DNA of 64,000 bases from Arthrobacter sp. FB24 (GCF_000196235.1 NC_008541.1:1-64000); one strand, 5' to 3'; numbered from the stretch's first letter, positions 35,373 to 44,886 are shown. Notes: generated from the sequence alone by a model not told the origin. Made by a program: numbers and translations.

Positions 35373-36211
35373 CGGGGTCGTTCCTGTTAAGTACGACGGC
35401 GGCCCGGCCGCTGCCGCCGTGGGCCGCGGCCGGGATCGGCGTAGCGGCCACCGTTGTGCTCTGGTGGTTAGCTGCCGCGACGGTGCTTTCCGGAGTGGGT
35501 GCCAGTGCGGACGGTTCCGGCGGCGCCGTTCCGACGCCGCCGGAAGTTTTGGGACAGCTGGCGAGTGACGGCGTCGGGTTTTACTGGCCCAACCTGGCCG
35601 TGACAATGGCGGAGGCTTCCGCGGGATATCTGTGGGGGAACGCCGGCGCGCTGCTGTTGTCCGCGAGTGTCCTGGTGCTTCCGTCCCTGGAACGGCTGAT
35701 TACCCAGCTGGCGGTGATCAGCTATTGCCTGCCCATCGTTGCCATCGGTCCGCTGGCCTTCATCGTTATCGGCTCGCCCGCGCGGGGGGAATCCTCGGGC
35801 ACGGCCGTCCTGCTGGCGGGCATCTCGGTTTTCTTCACCACCGTGGTGGGTGCGCTGGCCGCGCTCAAGAGCGCCGACAGGGCAAGCCTGGACCTCGTCG
35901 CCGTCTACGGCGGAGGACGGCTGAAGCAGTTGGTCAAGGTACAGCTCATCTCCGCCCTGCCCGGAATCCTGAACGCGCTGAAAATCGCCGTTCCGGCCGC
36001 CGTGCTGGGCGCCGTGCTGGGCGAATATGTGGGCGGCGTGGACCGCGGGATCGGCCCGGCGCTGGTCAATGCGCAACAGAACCTCGAAATTGCCAGGGCG
36101 TGGGGAGTTGCCCTGGTGGCGGGGCTGCTTGCCGGCGCCGGCTATGGCGTGTTTGCGCTGCTGGCACGATTCATTACGCCGTGGTCCTCCGGACGCCGGG
36201 CGGCAGCATGA
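35369..36211 (+). CDS. ABC transporter permease (BPD_transp_1, subunit 1)
   Basis: A 280-aa permease with about six membrane helices and the EAA-type coupling loop near [20 protein letters not shown]-terminal helix [16 protein letters not shown]. Forms a heterodimeric channel with the following gene. ATG overlaps the ATPase stop by 4 bases; its own TGA overlaps the next ATG. Confidence 0.9.
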   Translation: MTGSFLLSTTAARPLPPWAAAGIGVAATVVLWWLAAATVLSGVGASADGSGGAVPTPPEVLGQLASDGVGFYWPNLAVTMAEASAGYLWGNAGALLLSASVLVLPSLERLITQLAVISYCLPIVAIGPLAFIVIGSPARGESSGTAVLLAGISVFFTTVVGALAALKSADRASLDLVAVYGGGRLKQLVKVQLISALPGILNALKIAVPAAVLGAVLGEYVGGVDRGIGPALVNAQQNLEIARAWGVALVAGLLAGAGYGVFALLARFITPWSSGRRAAA

Positions 36212-37029
36212 TGCCGGGATCCGCGGCTGTCCTGGCCGCGCTGAAAGACGCGGGGCGCGCGGTCGTCGGCCTGCTGGTTTCCCTGGCCGTGGTGCTGCTG
36301 CTGTGGGTGGCGTTGTTGAAGGTCTTCAACATCTCGCCGTTCGTCGGCAAAGGACCGCTGGATGTTTTCAACTTCCTGTTCTCGGTTCCGGCAGCGGAGG
36401 CTAACCGGCAGGCCATCCTGCAGAACCTCGGCCAAACCATGGTGGATTCATTCCTGGGGTTCGCCGCGGGAATGGTGGGAGCCGTTGTGATTGCCGGTGT
36501 GTTCGTGTTGTTCCGCGGTGTGGAGAATGCCCTGATGCCGGTCGCCATGCTGCTGCGCTCGGTTCCGCTCGTGGCGCTGGCACCCATCATCATCCTGATT
36601 TTCGGCCGCCAGGAACCGGCGGTTGCTGCCATCGGCGGGATCGTGGTGCTGTTCCCAGCCCTGGTGACGATCGTGTTCGGGCTTCGCTCGGCGTCCCCGG
36701 CCATGATCGAAGTGATCGATGTCTACGGCGGCTCACGCTGGACGGCCCTGCTGAAGGTTGCATTGCCCTCGTCCCTGCCGGCGTTCTTCACGGCCGTGAA
36801 GGTCTCCATTCCGGGGGCGATCACGGGCGCGTTGCTGGCGGAGTGGCTCGCCACCGGCAAAGGAATCGGTTACGCCATCATCTCCGCCGTGTCCCGGGCA
36901 AGGAACAACGAGGTGTGGGCGTCGGTGGTGGTGATCACCCTTGTTTCGATCATCCTCTACACCGTGGTGGCGCTCCTGGAGGAGGCCATGCTGCGGAGGT
37001 CCGGCCGGGCGCCATCGTCGTCCGGGTGA
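36208..37029 (+). CDS. ABC transporter permease (BPD_transp_1, subunit 2)
   Basis: A 273-aa permease with six membrane helices (first about GLLVSLAVVLLLWVALLKVF) and the EAA loop MIEVIDVYGGSRWTALLKVALP. The start is ATG 36208 in the ATGA overlap; a longer open frame exists upstream but lies inside the first permease. The last codons and the stop fall in a 22-bp tandem repeat, so the C-terminus (RAPSSSG) is partly repeat-encoded. Confidence 0.9.
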   Translation: MMPGSAAVLAALKDAGRAVVGLLVSLAVVLLLWVALLKVFNISPFVGKGPLDVFNFLFSVPAAEANRQAILQNLGQTMVDSFLGFAAGMVGAVVIAGVFVLFRGVENALMPVAMLLRSVPLVALAPIIILIFGRQEPAVAAIGGIVVLFPALVTIVFGLRSASPAMIEVIDVYGGSRWTALLKVALPSSLPAFFTAVKVSIPGAITGALLAEWLATGKGIGYAIISAVSRARNNEVWASVVVITLVSIILYTVVALLEEAMLRRSGRAPSSSG

Positions 37030-37090
37030 CCCGCCGTCGTCGTCCGGGTGACCCGCCGTCGTCGTCCGGGTGACCCGCCGCCGTCGTCCG
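37016..37090. repeat. 22-bp tandem repeat, about 3.4 copies, over the permease stop codon
   Basis: Units at 37016-37037, 37038-37059 and 37060-37081 (last base differs) and a partial copy at 37082-37090. Each contains CGGGTGACCCG, an 11-base palindrome-like core. The first unit holds the TGA of the permease. The rest of the gap to 37261 has no recognisable gene. Confidence 0.9.
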
Positions 37091-37261
37091 TTCTTTAATG
37101 ATGCCGAAAAGCCGAACGGGGCCACGAAGCCGCCCAGGTTGACGAGTAGGGCGACCACCCGCAGGCAGGCCGGCACCCAGCGGGCGAAATTACGTTGCTG
37201 GGGAGTTCGAAGACGGCGATGAGTAAAGCTCGCACGGCGCGCGACCGGGAGGCCGGAAGTG

Positions 37262-37954
37262 CTACCGCCCGGCCCGGAGCCGCCGCCTCGAGTTGGCCAG
37301 GTGGCTGCGCATGGCAGCCGATGACGACGGAACGTCGCCCTCCGCGATGGCCGCGTAGATCGACTCGTGTTCGTGGACCACTTGATCGAAGTGTTCGCGG
37401 GCATAGTGTTCGTCGCCGGTCATCAGCCGGGTGCGGGGCATGGCGATCATGGTCTGGCCCAGCGACGCCAGGCAATCCGAGTAGAAAGGGTTTCCCGACG
37501 CGGCGGCGATGGCCTTGTGGAATTCGAAGTCGGACTTCATCGCATGCGCCGGGTGGCCGCTGCTGGATGTGAAGTCTTCCAGAGCTTTCTGCACGGCCCT
37601 CAGTTGCCGGTCCGTCCGGTTGCGGGCGGCCAAGGCTGCAGCCTCCGCTTCTACGCCCACCCGGAACTCGAGCAGGTGGAGCCGGTCCTCCAGACTGGTC
37701 ACCGGCCGGCCGCCTGGGGCATGGGGATCGCCGTGCGGGGGCGGGGTCAGCGCGAAGCTTCCCCGACCCCGTTCCGTTTCCACCAGTCCCTCTGCCTGCA
37801 GCCGGGTCAGGGCCGCCCTGACCACGGTGCGGCTGACGCCGAACTCGCCGATCAACGTGTTTTCGCTGGGCAGCTTGTCGCCGGGCTGGATCACGCCGTC
37901 AACGATGCGCGTGCGAAGGTCGGCGGCGAGGTCCGCGGTCAGGTTCCGGCTCAT
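37262..37954 (-). CDS. GntR/FadR-family transcriptional regulator
   Basis: A 230-aa regulator with an N-terminal winged helix (PGDKLPSENTLIGEFGVSRTVVRAALTRL, shown by its shorter core SENTLIGEFGVSRTVVR) and a C-terminal FCD ligand domain (EFRVGVEAEAAALAARN to HESIYAAI). FadR-type FCD proteins bind sugar acids and similar ligands through a metal site. ATG 37954 is chosen; the longer frame antisense to the dehydratase is not family-like. It lies 10 bases after the dehydratase stop, so both genes are in one transcript, and it probably acts on the palindromes at 39142-39168. Confidence 0.9.
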   Translation of the reverse strand: MSRNLTADLAADLRTRIVDGVIQPGDKLPSENTLIGEFGVSRTVVRAALTRLQAEGLVETERGRGSFALTPPPHGDPHAPGGRPVTSLEDRLHLLEFRVGVEAEAAALAARNRTDRQLRAVQKALEDFTSSSGHPAHAMKSDFEFHKAIAAASGNPFYSDCLASLGQTMIAMPRTRLMTGDEHYAREHFDQVVHEHESIYAAIAEGDVPSSSAAMRSHLANSRRRLRAGR

Positions 37955-37964
37955 GGGTTCAAGG

Positions 37965-39092
37965 TTACGCGCCGAACTCCACGGACTCGGTGGTCCAGGC
38001 GCGGGACTGGTCGCTGAGGGACACGCCGAGGCCCGGGCGGTCCGGAACCAGCATGCGGCCGTTCTTGGTTTCGAGGCGCTCATTGAACAGCGGGTCGAGC
38101 CAGTCGAAGTGCTCCACCCACGGTTCGCGGGGGTAGGCGGCCGCGAGATGGAGGTGGATTTCCATGGCGAAGTGCGGTGCGAGGCCCAGGCCCCGCTCGT
38201 CCGCCAGGGCAGCCAGGCGCAGGAACTGGGTGATGCCGCCGACGCGCGGCGCATCAGGCTGGATGATGTCGCAGCCGCTGGCGTCGATCAGGCCCTTGTG
38301 CTCCGCCACGGAGGCCAGCATCTCACCGGTGGCGATGGGGGTGTCCAGGACGCTGGCCAGGTGGGCATGGCCCTCGAAGTCGTAGGCATCCAGCGGCTCT
38401 TCAATCCAGATGAGGTTGAATTCCTCGAGCTGCCGGCCCATCCGCAGGGCAGTGGCGCGGTCCCACTGCTGGTTGGCGTCCACCATGAGCGGCACGTCCC
38501 AACCGATGTGTTCGCGGATTCCGGCCACGCGGCGCAGGTCCTCCTTGCTGTCGGGGAGGCCAACCTTGATCTTGATGCCGCCGATTCCGTCGTCGATGGA
38601 CTGGGTGGCGCGGGCCTTGACCTCATCCAGGGAGGCATTCAGGAAGCCACCGGACGTGTTGTACGTCTGGACCGAGTCGCGATAGGAGCCCAGGAGCTTG
38701 GCCAGGGGAAGCCCGGCGCGCTTTGCCTTGAGGTCGTAGAGGGCGATGTCGATGGCGGCCAGCGCCTGAGTGGCCACGCCCGAGCGGCCCACGGAGGCGC
38801 CGGCCCAGAGCAGCTTCGTGTAGATCTTGCCGATGTCGTTTGGGTCCTCGCCGATGATTCCTTCGGCCACCTCTTTAGCATGCGCGTACTGGGCCGGTCC
38901 GCCGGCGCGCTTGGAGTAGCTGAAGCCGATGCCGCTGTGGCCCTGTTCGGTGGTGATTTCAGCGAACAGGAACACCACTTCGGTCATGGGCTTCTGGCGG
39001 CCGGTGAATACCTTGGCATCACTGATCGGCACGGCGAGGGGAAGCCTCGCTGTGGAAAGTTTCACATGGCGAATGAGGTCAACGGTGCTCAT
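37965..39092 (-). CDS. Enolase-superfamily sugar-acid dehydratase (galactarate/L-talarate type)
   Basis: A 375-aa mandelate-racemase-family enzyme that dehydrates an aldarate such as galactarate or L-talarate. It has the KxK base pair GGIKIKVG (K174, K176), metal ligands D205 (VDANQQW), E231 (WIEEPLD) and E257 (ATGEMLA), and catalytic H307 (APHFAMEIH). The N-terminal capping region has GFSYSKRAGGPAQY, as in talarate/galactarate dehydratases. The product would be 5-keto-4-deoxyglucarate, the substrate of the KdgD encoded at 43.8 kb. Confidence in the exact aldarate is moderate. Confidence 0.82.
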   Translation of the reverse strand: MSTVDLIRHVKLSTARLPLAVPISDAKVFTGRQKPMTEVVFLFAEITTEQGHSGIGFSYSKRAGGPAQYAHAKEVAEGIIGEDPNDIGKIYTKLLWAGASVGRSGVATQALAAIDIALYDLKAKRAGLPLAKLLGSYRDSVQTYNTSGGFLNASLDEVKARATQSIDDGIGGIKIKVGLPDSKEDLRRVAGIREHIGWDVPLMVDANQQWDRATALRMGRQLEEFNLIWIEEPLDAYDFEGHAHLASVLDTPIATGEMLASVAEHKGLIDASGCDIIQPDAPRVGGITQFLRLAALADERGLGLAPHFAMEIHLHLAAAYPREPWVEHFDWLDPLFNERLETKNGRMLVPDRPGLGVSLSDQSRAWTTESVEFGA

Positions 39093-39141
39093 GGGTGCTC
39101 CTCGGAATCGGAAGGGGCATCATCGCCCGTAGTTCTTATGC

Positions 39142-39168
39142 TACAAGTTATAAACTTGTATTACAAGT
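39142..39168. promoter_or_regulatory. GntR/FadR-type operator palindromes upstream of the dehydratase
   Basis: Two overlapping palindromes: TACAAGTT-ATA-AACTTGTA (39142-39160) and ACTTGTA-T-TACAAGT (39154-39168). The second fits the TTGTAnTACAA form of FadR-subfamily operators. They lie 50-76 bases upstream of the dehydratase start. Confidence 0.75.
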
Positions 39169-39378
39169 AGTGGACTACCGTAGTAGCGGTCGGCGGCGTT
39201 CGGCCGCGACGTGGGGCTGGGATTGCGACGGCTGATGGGCCAGCTCATTGGCAGATATGCAGTCACGAGTCTCGGATGGGGTTACGAGACAAGTTATTGA
39301 TCGCAAGCGCCCCTTTTGGCAATGGAATCAGGTAGGTTCGCCGGAGACTTGTGGAAAAACTGCGAATTGGGGAATCAG

Positions 39379-40515
39379 ATGCCGGGAGCCGAAGTCGAGA
39401 TTGTCTGGACTGCCCTGTCAAAGGCGTGGCGGAAGGCCCAATACGAAGAACTGTGGCTGCAGTTCCGGCCCCGTGGCTCGAAGGATGCCTTTGAGGCAGT
39501 TGAGGCTGCCGTCCAGATGGCGAACCAGGCCGTCGATGACGCCGGCTGGGGCCATGACGTGTTCACAGCAGGGGTCTCGGATTCGGACGCCGGTCCGGTG
39601 GCGCTGATGAGCAGGGCCGGGACCGAGGAAGGGGTGCGCGCCTGGTTCGCTGCTTTCGCCCAACATTTGGAGACCCTCGGGAAATCCGGGAGGGTCACCG
39701 CCGCGCCGGAGGCGTTTTTCCCGGAATGGTTGAGCAGCGGACAGGTCCCGCAGCAGCTGACCGCGTACGTGTCCTACCAGACCAAGGACTTGGCCCTGCT
39801 GGACGAAGACGAGCAGCGCCGCGCCTGGCACGTCCCGAAGGCCCTAACAGCACAGATCGCCGACGCTGCTACGTCGTGGGGCCGCTTCGAGGGAGCCGAT
39901 GTCTACCGCAATATTCACCAGATCCGCTCCAAGAACCCTGACGTTGGGGCCGCGATGGCGGCCGGGGTCGAGAAATTCGGCATGGCCGGCGTGACCTACC
40001 TGCGGTCCGAGCCGCGCCGCTTCACGTGGGCTTCGATGAGCCCCCTGGGACGGACCTGTTACGGGGTTATGGACGACACGATGTCCTGGCAGGAGCGCTT
40101 GGCTCAGGTCACCCGGGCCATGACCGCGTTCCCAAGCGACACCGATCTGGCATTCGTACGGCACAGCAAAGCGCTCACCATCTCCTGGGGTGACCTCGCC
40201 GGTGCCAGGCCGGCTCTTCCCCACGTCAAGGAGTATCACGTCCGCTACAACAGGCACCTAAACCGGCAGTACATCCCCGACGCCCACGGAATCCAGCTCC
40301 TCACCGACGCCCACTTGGAACAAGCCAACGACCTCTCCGACTGGAACATCACCGGCCTTGGTGGGGGCAAGCATCTGGTGGAGGCCAAAGATCTGCAGCT
40401 CTGGTATGCCAATATCGACCCCGAGCCGGAAACACTGGCACAGGCACGCGCTGATTTCTCCGGGATGATCCTCACCCCGGAGATCATTGCAAAGAATCCT
40501 CCTCCTTGGCGCTAA
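39379..40515 (+). CDS. Hypothetical protein (unrecognised)
   Basis: A 378-aa protein I do not recognise. No signal peptide or membrane helix is visible; it is Trp- and Ala-rich and probably globular and cytoplasmic. Notable segments are AGVTYLRSEPRRFTW, YHVRYNRHLNRQYIP and GIQLLTDAHLEQANDLSDWN; the last two resemble a ligand- or nucleic-acid-facing basic patch followed by a folded domain. ATG 39379 has GGGGAA about 6 bases upstream; an earlier ATG at 39322 adds 19 residues. It is plus-strand among minus-strand sugar-acid genes, so it may be a later insertion. No mobile-element ends were seen. Confidence 0.7.
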   Translation: MPGAEVEIVWTALSKAWRKAQYEELWLQFRPRGSKDAFEAVEAAVQMANQAVDDAGWGHDVFTAGVSDSDAGPVALMSRAGTEEGVRAWFAAFAQHLETLGKSGRVTAAPEAFFPEWLSSGQVPQQLTAYVSYQTKDLALLDEDEQRRAWHVPKALTAQIADAATSWGRFEGADVYRNIHQIRSKNPDVGAAMAAGVEKFGMAGVTYLRSEPRRFTWASMSPLGRTCYGVMDDTMSWQERLAQVTRAMTAFPSDTDLAFVRHSKALTISWGDLAGARPALPHVKEYHVRYNRHLNRQYIPDAHGIQLLTDAHLEQANDLSDWNITGLGGGKHLVEAKDLQLWYANIDPEPETLAQARADFSGMILTPEIIAKNPPPWR

Positions 40516-40591
40516 TTCCGGACTACGACAGGGTGCGCCAGGATTGGGGCCCGCAGCCCCCGCACCGTTGGCACTAATCCGGCCCCCGGCC

Positions 40592-41511
40592 CTAATGCAC
40601 CAGCAACGCCACCACGAGCAGCGCCCCGACGCTCAGCACAGTAGTGCAGAGAATGACGTCGCGGGCCACGGTCATGCCGCGGCCGTACGGCGACGCGAAG
40701 AGGAAAACATTCTGGGCGGTGGGGAGGGCGGCCATGATGACGCTGGCCAGCAGATGCTGCCCTTCCAGTCCGAAGACCACCGGCCAAGGACCCAGACAAC
40801 CACCGGCATCCCGGCAATCTTCAGGAACGTTGCCACGAGCGTTTCAACCCGGCCGTCATCCTTCCGCAGCGGGGCCCGGCCGGCGAGGGACAGCCCGAAG
40901 GCCAGCAGTACCATGGGCACGGCGCCGCCGGCCAGCATGTCGATGGGTTTCTGTAGCAGGTCCGGGGCGCTCCAGCCCGTCAGTGCCACGACGACGCCCA
41001 GCGCGGAGGCGATGATCATAGGGTTGGCGAAAGGCTGGAGGAGCAGCTTCTTCCAGGAGATCTTGGAGCCTGACACCAGGCCCAGGACCGTGAGGTAGAA
41101 AGGCGCCATCACCAGGATCTGCACCAGCAGCACGGGGGCCACATGCTGCGCCGTGCCCACTGCATACAAGGAAACAGGAATGCCGATGTTGTTCGCGTTG
41201 GCGTAGCTGCTGGCCATGGCGCCCACGGCGGTCTCGGCTGCCGGCCGCCGGAAAAACAGGAAACTGGCCAGGCAGTAAAGAAGCCCCACGATCGCTGCCG
41301 AAAGCAGCGCCAGCGGGGCGTCCGTTCCGAGGGCCGCCCGGATATCGCTGCCGGCCACCACGGTGAACAGGAGCGCCGGGTTGGTGACGTAATAGGCGGT
41401 TCGGGTCAGCGCGCCTTGGACTTCCGGTCCCAAAATCCGGAAGCGGGCGGCGAAATAGCCCACGGCAATCACAGCGGAGACGATGAGTATTCCGGAGACA
41501 ACCCCGCCCAA
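40592..41511 (-). pseudogene. AEC-family (auxin efflux carrier) transporter with C-terminal frameshift
   Basis: The first 245 residues are a normal AEC permease (helix VVSGILIVSAVIAVGYFAA; core SSYANANNIGIPVSLYAVG). After VVVWVLGRW at about 40780 the reading frame changes. The continuation, GLEGQHLLASVIMAALPTAQ then ASPYGRG to the final helix, lies one frame over and ends at 40592. Adding one base in the CCGGTGG run restores a full ~305-aa protein. It is real decay or a sequencing error. TTG start at 41511 after AGAAGGG. AEC members carry organic acids, so aldarate uptake is a reasonable guess. Confidence 0.8.
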
Positions 41512-41617
41512 AAGTGCGCCCTTCTATCTATCTGTATGTCTTGGGTCCCGCTCGGCCGTCTTCCTGTTGCATCAGGAGGGCCGGCCGTGCGGAAGCTTCA
41601 GTTCCTTCGCAGGACGC

Positions 41618-42178
41618 CTAGCGCACCAGGCACGGGCGCTTCGGGTCGAAGGACCAGCCGTCGACGTAATACTGCATCCCGATGCTGTCGTCCCGGGCAT
41701 CCAGCCCGTGCTCCAGGTACAACTGGTGTGCCTTGTCCAGAGCGTCCCGGTCCAGTTCGATGCCCAGGCCGGGCGCGTCCGGGACCTCGATGGCGCCGCC
41801 CTTGATCTGCAGCGGGTCCTTGGTGAGCCCCTGGCCGTCCTGCCAGATCCAGTGGGTGTCCAGCGCGGTGATCTCGCCGGGGGCTGCTGCACCGGTGTGC
41901 GTGAACATCGCCAGCGAAATATCGAAGTGGTTGTTGGAGTGCGATCCCCAGGTGAGCCCGAATTCATGGCAAAGCTGCGCCACCCGGACGGAGCCGTGCA
42001 TGGTCCAGAAATGCGGGTCTGCCAGCGGAATATCGACGGCGTTGCTGCGGATCGCGTGGGCCATTTCGCGCCAGTCCGTAAAGAACGGTCCGTGTGCGCC
42101 GCTGAGGTTCATCAGCATGCTGTCGTACCCCGCGACGGGAACTACCTCAACCTTGGCGATGGTGGGCTGGGTGCTCAT
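41618..42178 (-). pseudogene. gudD: Glucarate dehydratase with in-frame internal deletion
   Basis: A 186-aa remnant of a roughly 440-aa enolase-superfamily enzyme. Residues 1-34 (ending SGAHGPFFT) match the glucarate dehydratase N-terminus. The next residues, [20 protein letters not shown], belong near position 290 of the intact enzyme, and the rest matches the C-terminus ([28 protein letters not shown]). About 250 residues are missing without breaking the frame, including the catalytic Lys and the metal-binding Asp/Glu residues, while the His-Asn motif remains. It cannot be active as drawn. It overlaps the aldehyde dehydrogenase stop by 4 bases, as an intact operon gene would. Confidence 0.85.
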
Positions 42179-43791
42179 GCGTTGACCTTATCTTCTGCGT
42201 CGGCTGCGGCTTCGACCGTGCCGTCGATCCGGCGGTTCAGGTGCCACGGGTTGGCGTCCTGCAGCGGAGCCGGGAGCAGTTCCTGGGGCAGGTTCTGGTA
42301 GGCGACCGGCCGGAGGAATCGGTTGATCGCCAGGGTGCCGACCGACGTCGTCCGCGTGTCCGACGTCGCCGGGAAGGGGCCGCCATGGACCATGGCGTGA
42401 CCCACTTCGACGCCGGTGGGCCAACCGTTGACGATGATCCGCCCCACCTTCTGTTCCAGGGCGGGCAGCAGTTGCGCCGCCGTCGGGTAGTCCTCTTCGG
42501 TGAGCTGCAGGGATGCGGTGAGTTGCCCCTCGAGCCGGTTGGTGGCCTCGATCAGTTCCCCGGCGGTGGAGTAGCGGATCACCAGGCTGGCCGCGCCGAA
42601 GATCTCGGCGTGCAGGACATGGTTGCTGACGAAGTCGGCGATGTCGGTCCCGAAGATGGTGGGGGCCGGTGCGTTTTCGGTGGGTCCGGCGGTTCCCTGG
42701 CCGACGACGGTCACGTTGTCGGCTGAGCCGAGCGTCTCGGCCCCGCTGTTCCACGAACCGGCGATGCCGGCGGTCAGCATGGTCTGGCCGGCGCAGGCGG
42801 ATACTGCGCGTCCGACGGCGGCAGCCAGTTTGTCGCCCAGCTCACCTGCGGGGGCGAACAGCAGGCCGGGGGAGGTGCAGAGCTGTCCGGAGCTGCCGGT
42901 GACGGCGGTGACGTACTGCTGCGCCAGTGCGTCGATCTGCTCGGCGGAGCCGGTGAGGGCGCCGGGGAACACGAAGACCGGGTTGAGCGAGGACATTTCC
43001 GCGTAGACCGGGATGGGCTCCGGGCGGGCTGCTGCGGTGCGCATCAGCGCAATGCCGGCGCTCTGCGAGCCGGTGAAGCCCACAGCCTTGATGGCCGGGT
43101 CCGCCACAAGGGCCTGGCCGATGCTGCTGCCGGGGCCGTAGATCAGCGAGAACACGCCAGGGTGGAGCCCGGAATCGCGGACGGCTTTGACGATGGCCTG
43201 GCCGACAAGTTCGCCCGTGCCGGGGTGGGCGTTGTGGGCTTTGAAGACTACGGGACAGCCGGCGGCGAGGGCCGAAGCGGTGTCTCCGCCCGCCGTCGAG
43301 AAGGCCAGCGGGAAGTTGCTGGCACCGAACACCGCCACGGGTCCCAGCGGGATCTGGCGCTGGCGGATGTCGGCGCGGGGGAGCGGCGTGCGTTCCGGCA
43401 GGGCCGGGTCGATGCGGACGCCGCGGAAATCGCCCTGGCGGACAACGTTCGCGAACAGCCGGAGCTGCCCCGTGGTGCGGGCACGTTCACCTTGTAGTCG
43501 GGCTGCGGGCAGTCCGGTCTCCTGTCCGGCGCGGACGATCAGGTCGTCGCCGATGGCCTCGATGTTGTCCGCGATGGCTTCCAGGAAGCTCGCGTGGGTT
43601 TCGGGATCGAGTGTGCTGAAGGAGGGGTAGGCTTCGCCGGCCGCGGCGGTGGCGGCTTTGAGCTGGTCCTCGGTGAGCAGGGTGTAGGCGGGCTCAAGCT
43701 GTTCGTTGCTGGCGGGGTTGAAGCCAAAGGCAGTCTTGCCTTCGCCGGCGACGGCCTGCCCGGCGATCAGGGAATGTCCGGTGAGTGTCAT
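42175..43791 (-). CDS. Alpha-ketoglutarate semialdehyde dehydrogenase (NADP+-type aldehyde dehydrogenase)
   Basis: Oxidises 2,5-dioxopentanoate to 2-oxoglutarate, the last step of the aldarate route. The 538-aa protein has [10 protein letters not shown], the cofactor-site FTGSQSAG, general base E265 ([10 protein letters not shown]) and nucleophile C305 (GQLCTSPG), the pattern of the KGSADH/AldH subfamily. It lies between kdgD (26 bases upstream) and the broken gudD (4-base overlap), which supports this assignment over a general aldehyde dehydrogenase. Confidence 0.9.
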   Translation of the reverse strand: MTLTGHSLIAGQAVAGEGKTAFGFNPASNEQLEPAYTLLTEDQLKAATAAAGEAYPSFSTLDPETHASFLEAIADNIEAIGDDLIVRAGQETGLPAARLQGERARTTGQLRLFANVVRQGDFRGVRIDPALPERTPLPRADIRQRQIPLGPVAVFGASNFPLAFSTAGGDTASALAAGCPVVFKAHNAHPGTGELVGQAIVKAVRDSGLHPGVFSLIYGPGSSIGQALVADPAIKAVGFTGSQSAGIALMRTAAARPEPIPVYAEMSSLNPVFVFPGALTGSAEQIDALAQQYVTAVTGSSGQLCTSPGLLFAPAGELGDKLAAAVGRAVSACAGQTMLTAGIAGSWNSGAETLGSADNVTVVGQGTAGPTENAPAPTIFGTDIADFVSNHVLHAEIFGAASLVIRYSTAGELIEATNRLEGQLTASLQLTEEDYPTAAQLLPALEQKVGRIIVNGWPTGVEVGHAMVHGGPFPATSDTRTTSVGTLAINRFLRPVAYQNLPQELLPAPLQDANPWHLNRRIDGTVEAAADAEDKVNA

Positions 43792-43817
43792 TGTGGTTAC
43801 TCCTAGGAGACGGTGGA

Positions 43818-44732
43818 TCAGGAGACGGTGGCGATGAGCGCTTTGAGGTCTGCCAGGTCCTGCGGGGCCAGGTTCTGCAGCGGGGGACGGACGCCGCCTG
43901 CGGAGCGCCCGATGGCATCCAGTCCGCCCTTGACTATGGAAACGGAGTATCCCTTGACCCGGTCGCGGATATCCAGGTACGGGATGACGAAGTCGTTGAG
44001 CTTCTTGTTTACAGCCACGCGGTCGTGGTTGCGCACGTCCTGGTAGAAGTCCAGGGCAAACTGCGGGACGAAGTTGTACATGGCGCTGGAGTAGGTGCTC
44101 ATGCCCAGCTGCAGCAGCGGCAGGGCGAAGGTCTCGGCCGTCGGGAGGCCGCCAAGGTAGAACAGGCGGTCACCGAGCTTGGCGTAGACGCGGGCGTCGT
44201 GTTCGAGGTCGCCCACGCCGTCCTTGAAGCCGATCAGGCTTTCGTGGCGGTCCGCCAGGGCAGCCACGGTGGTGTCCTTGTAGATCGCGTTGGCGCGGTT
44301 GTAGATGATGACGCCGAGCGAGGTGGCACTGCAAACGGCGCTGACGTGCTCGATCAGGCCGCCCTGGTCCGCTTCCGTCAGGTACGGCGGCAGCAGCAGG
44401 ATGCCTTCCGCGCCGGCGGCCTCTGCGGCCTGGGCGTTTTCAATGGCCTGGGCCGTGGACCCGCCCGCGGATGCCAGAACGGGAACGGTGCTGCCGACTT
44501 CTTCGACGGCGGCGCGCACAACGCGGGCGGATTCAGCCGGCGTGAGGGAGAAGCCTTCGCCCGTGCCCCCGGCGGCGAAGAGCCCGGCCACCGGGTAGCT
44601 GGCCTGCCAGGCGAGGTGCTTCCGGTAGTTTTCCTCGTCGAACTGGAGTTGCGAATCGAACGAGGTCACCGGGAAGGAGAGCAACCCGTCTTTGAGAACG
44701 CTGGCAAGTTCCTGGGGTGAATGTTTGGCCAC
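43818..44732 (-). CDS. kdgD: 5-dehydro-4-deoxyglucarate dehydratase
   Basis: A DapA-like Schiff-base lyase converting 5-dehydro-4-deoxyglucarate to 2,5-dioxopentanoate with loss of CO2 and water. The 304-aa TIM barrel has [13 protein letters not shown], catalytic Y144 (YNRANAI) and Schiff-base K170 (IGFKDGVGD). GTG 44732 follows GGAGGACTCATC. It leads the kdgD-dehydrogenase-gudD-AEC operon and joins the aldarate dehydratase at 37.9 kb to 2-oxoglutarate. Confidence 0.93.
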   Translation of the reverse strand: MAKHSPQELASVLKDGLLSFPVTSFDSQLQFDEENYRKHLAWQASYPVAGLFAAGGTGEGFSLTPAESARVVRAAVEEVGSTVPVLASAGGSTAQAIENAQAAEAAGAEGILLLPPYLTEADQGGLIEHVSAVCSATSLGVIIYNRANAIYKDTTVAALADRHESLIGFKDGVGDLEHDARVYAKLGDRLFYLGGLPTAETFALPLLQLGMSTYSSAMYNFVPQFALDFYQDVRNHDRVAVNKKLNDFVIPYLDIRDRVKGYSVSIVKGGLDAIGRSAGGVRPPLQNLAPQDLADLKALIATVS

Positions 44733-44827
44733 GATGAGTCCTCCATGTCGGCGCCGCGTCGGTGCGGCAGCAGATGTTTTCCCCTTCAGCCTAGGGAGCC
44801 ATGTGATGCCTGTCTAAGTTCATTTTT

Positions 44828-44853
44828 GTATGCATTGATACCCTCGCGGTATC
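44828..44853. promoter_or_regulatory. Candidate LysR-type operator upstream of kdgD
   Basis: Two overlapping inverted repeats: GTAT-GCATTG-ATAC (44828-44841) and GATACC-CTCGC-GGTATC (44837-44853). They lie in the 154-base gap between the LysR gene and kdgD, about 100 bases upstream of kdgD, as expected for a LysR activator site. The T-N11-A-like form is present. Confidence 0.55.
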
Positions 44854-44886
44854 GCCTACCAGCTACGCGTCCCGGTGCAGCCGGAC

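Noticed and set aside
37016..37090. CRISPR array
   Set aside because: Contiguous 22-bp units without spacers and no cas genes nearby.
37090..37261. Minus-strand hydrophobic stretch VVALLVNLGGFVAPFGF as a transporter remnant
   Set aside because: Too short and without a supporting frame or homologue that I recognise.
40592..40800. Programmed frameshifting in the AEC gene
   Set aside because: No slippery heptamer or downstream hairpin seen at the switch point; a one-base loss is simpler.
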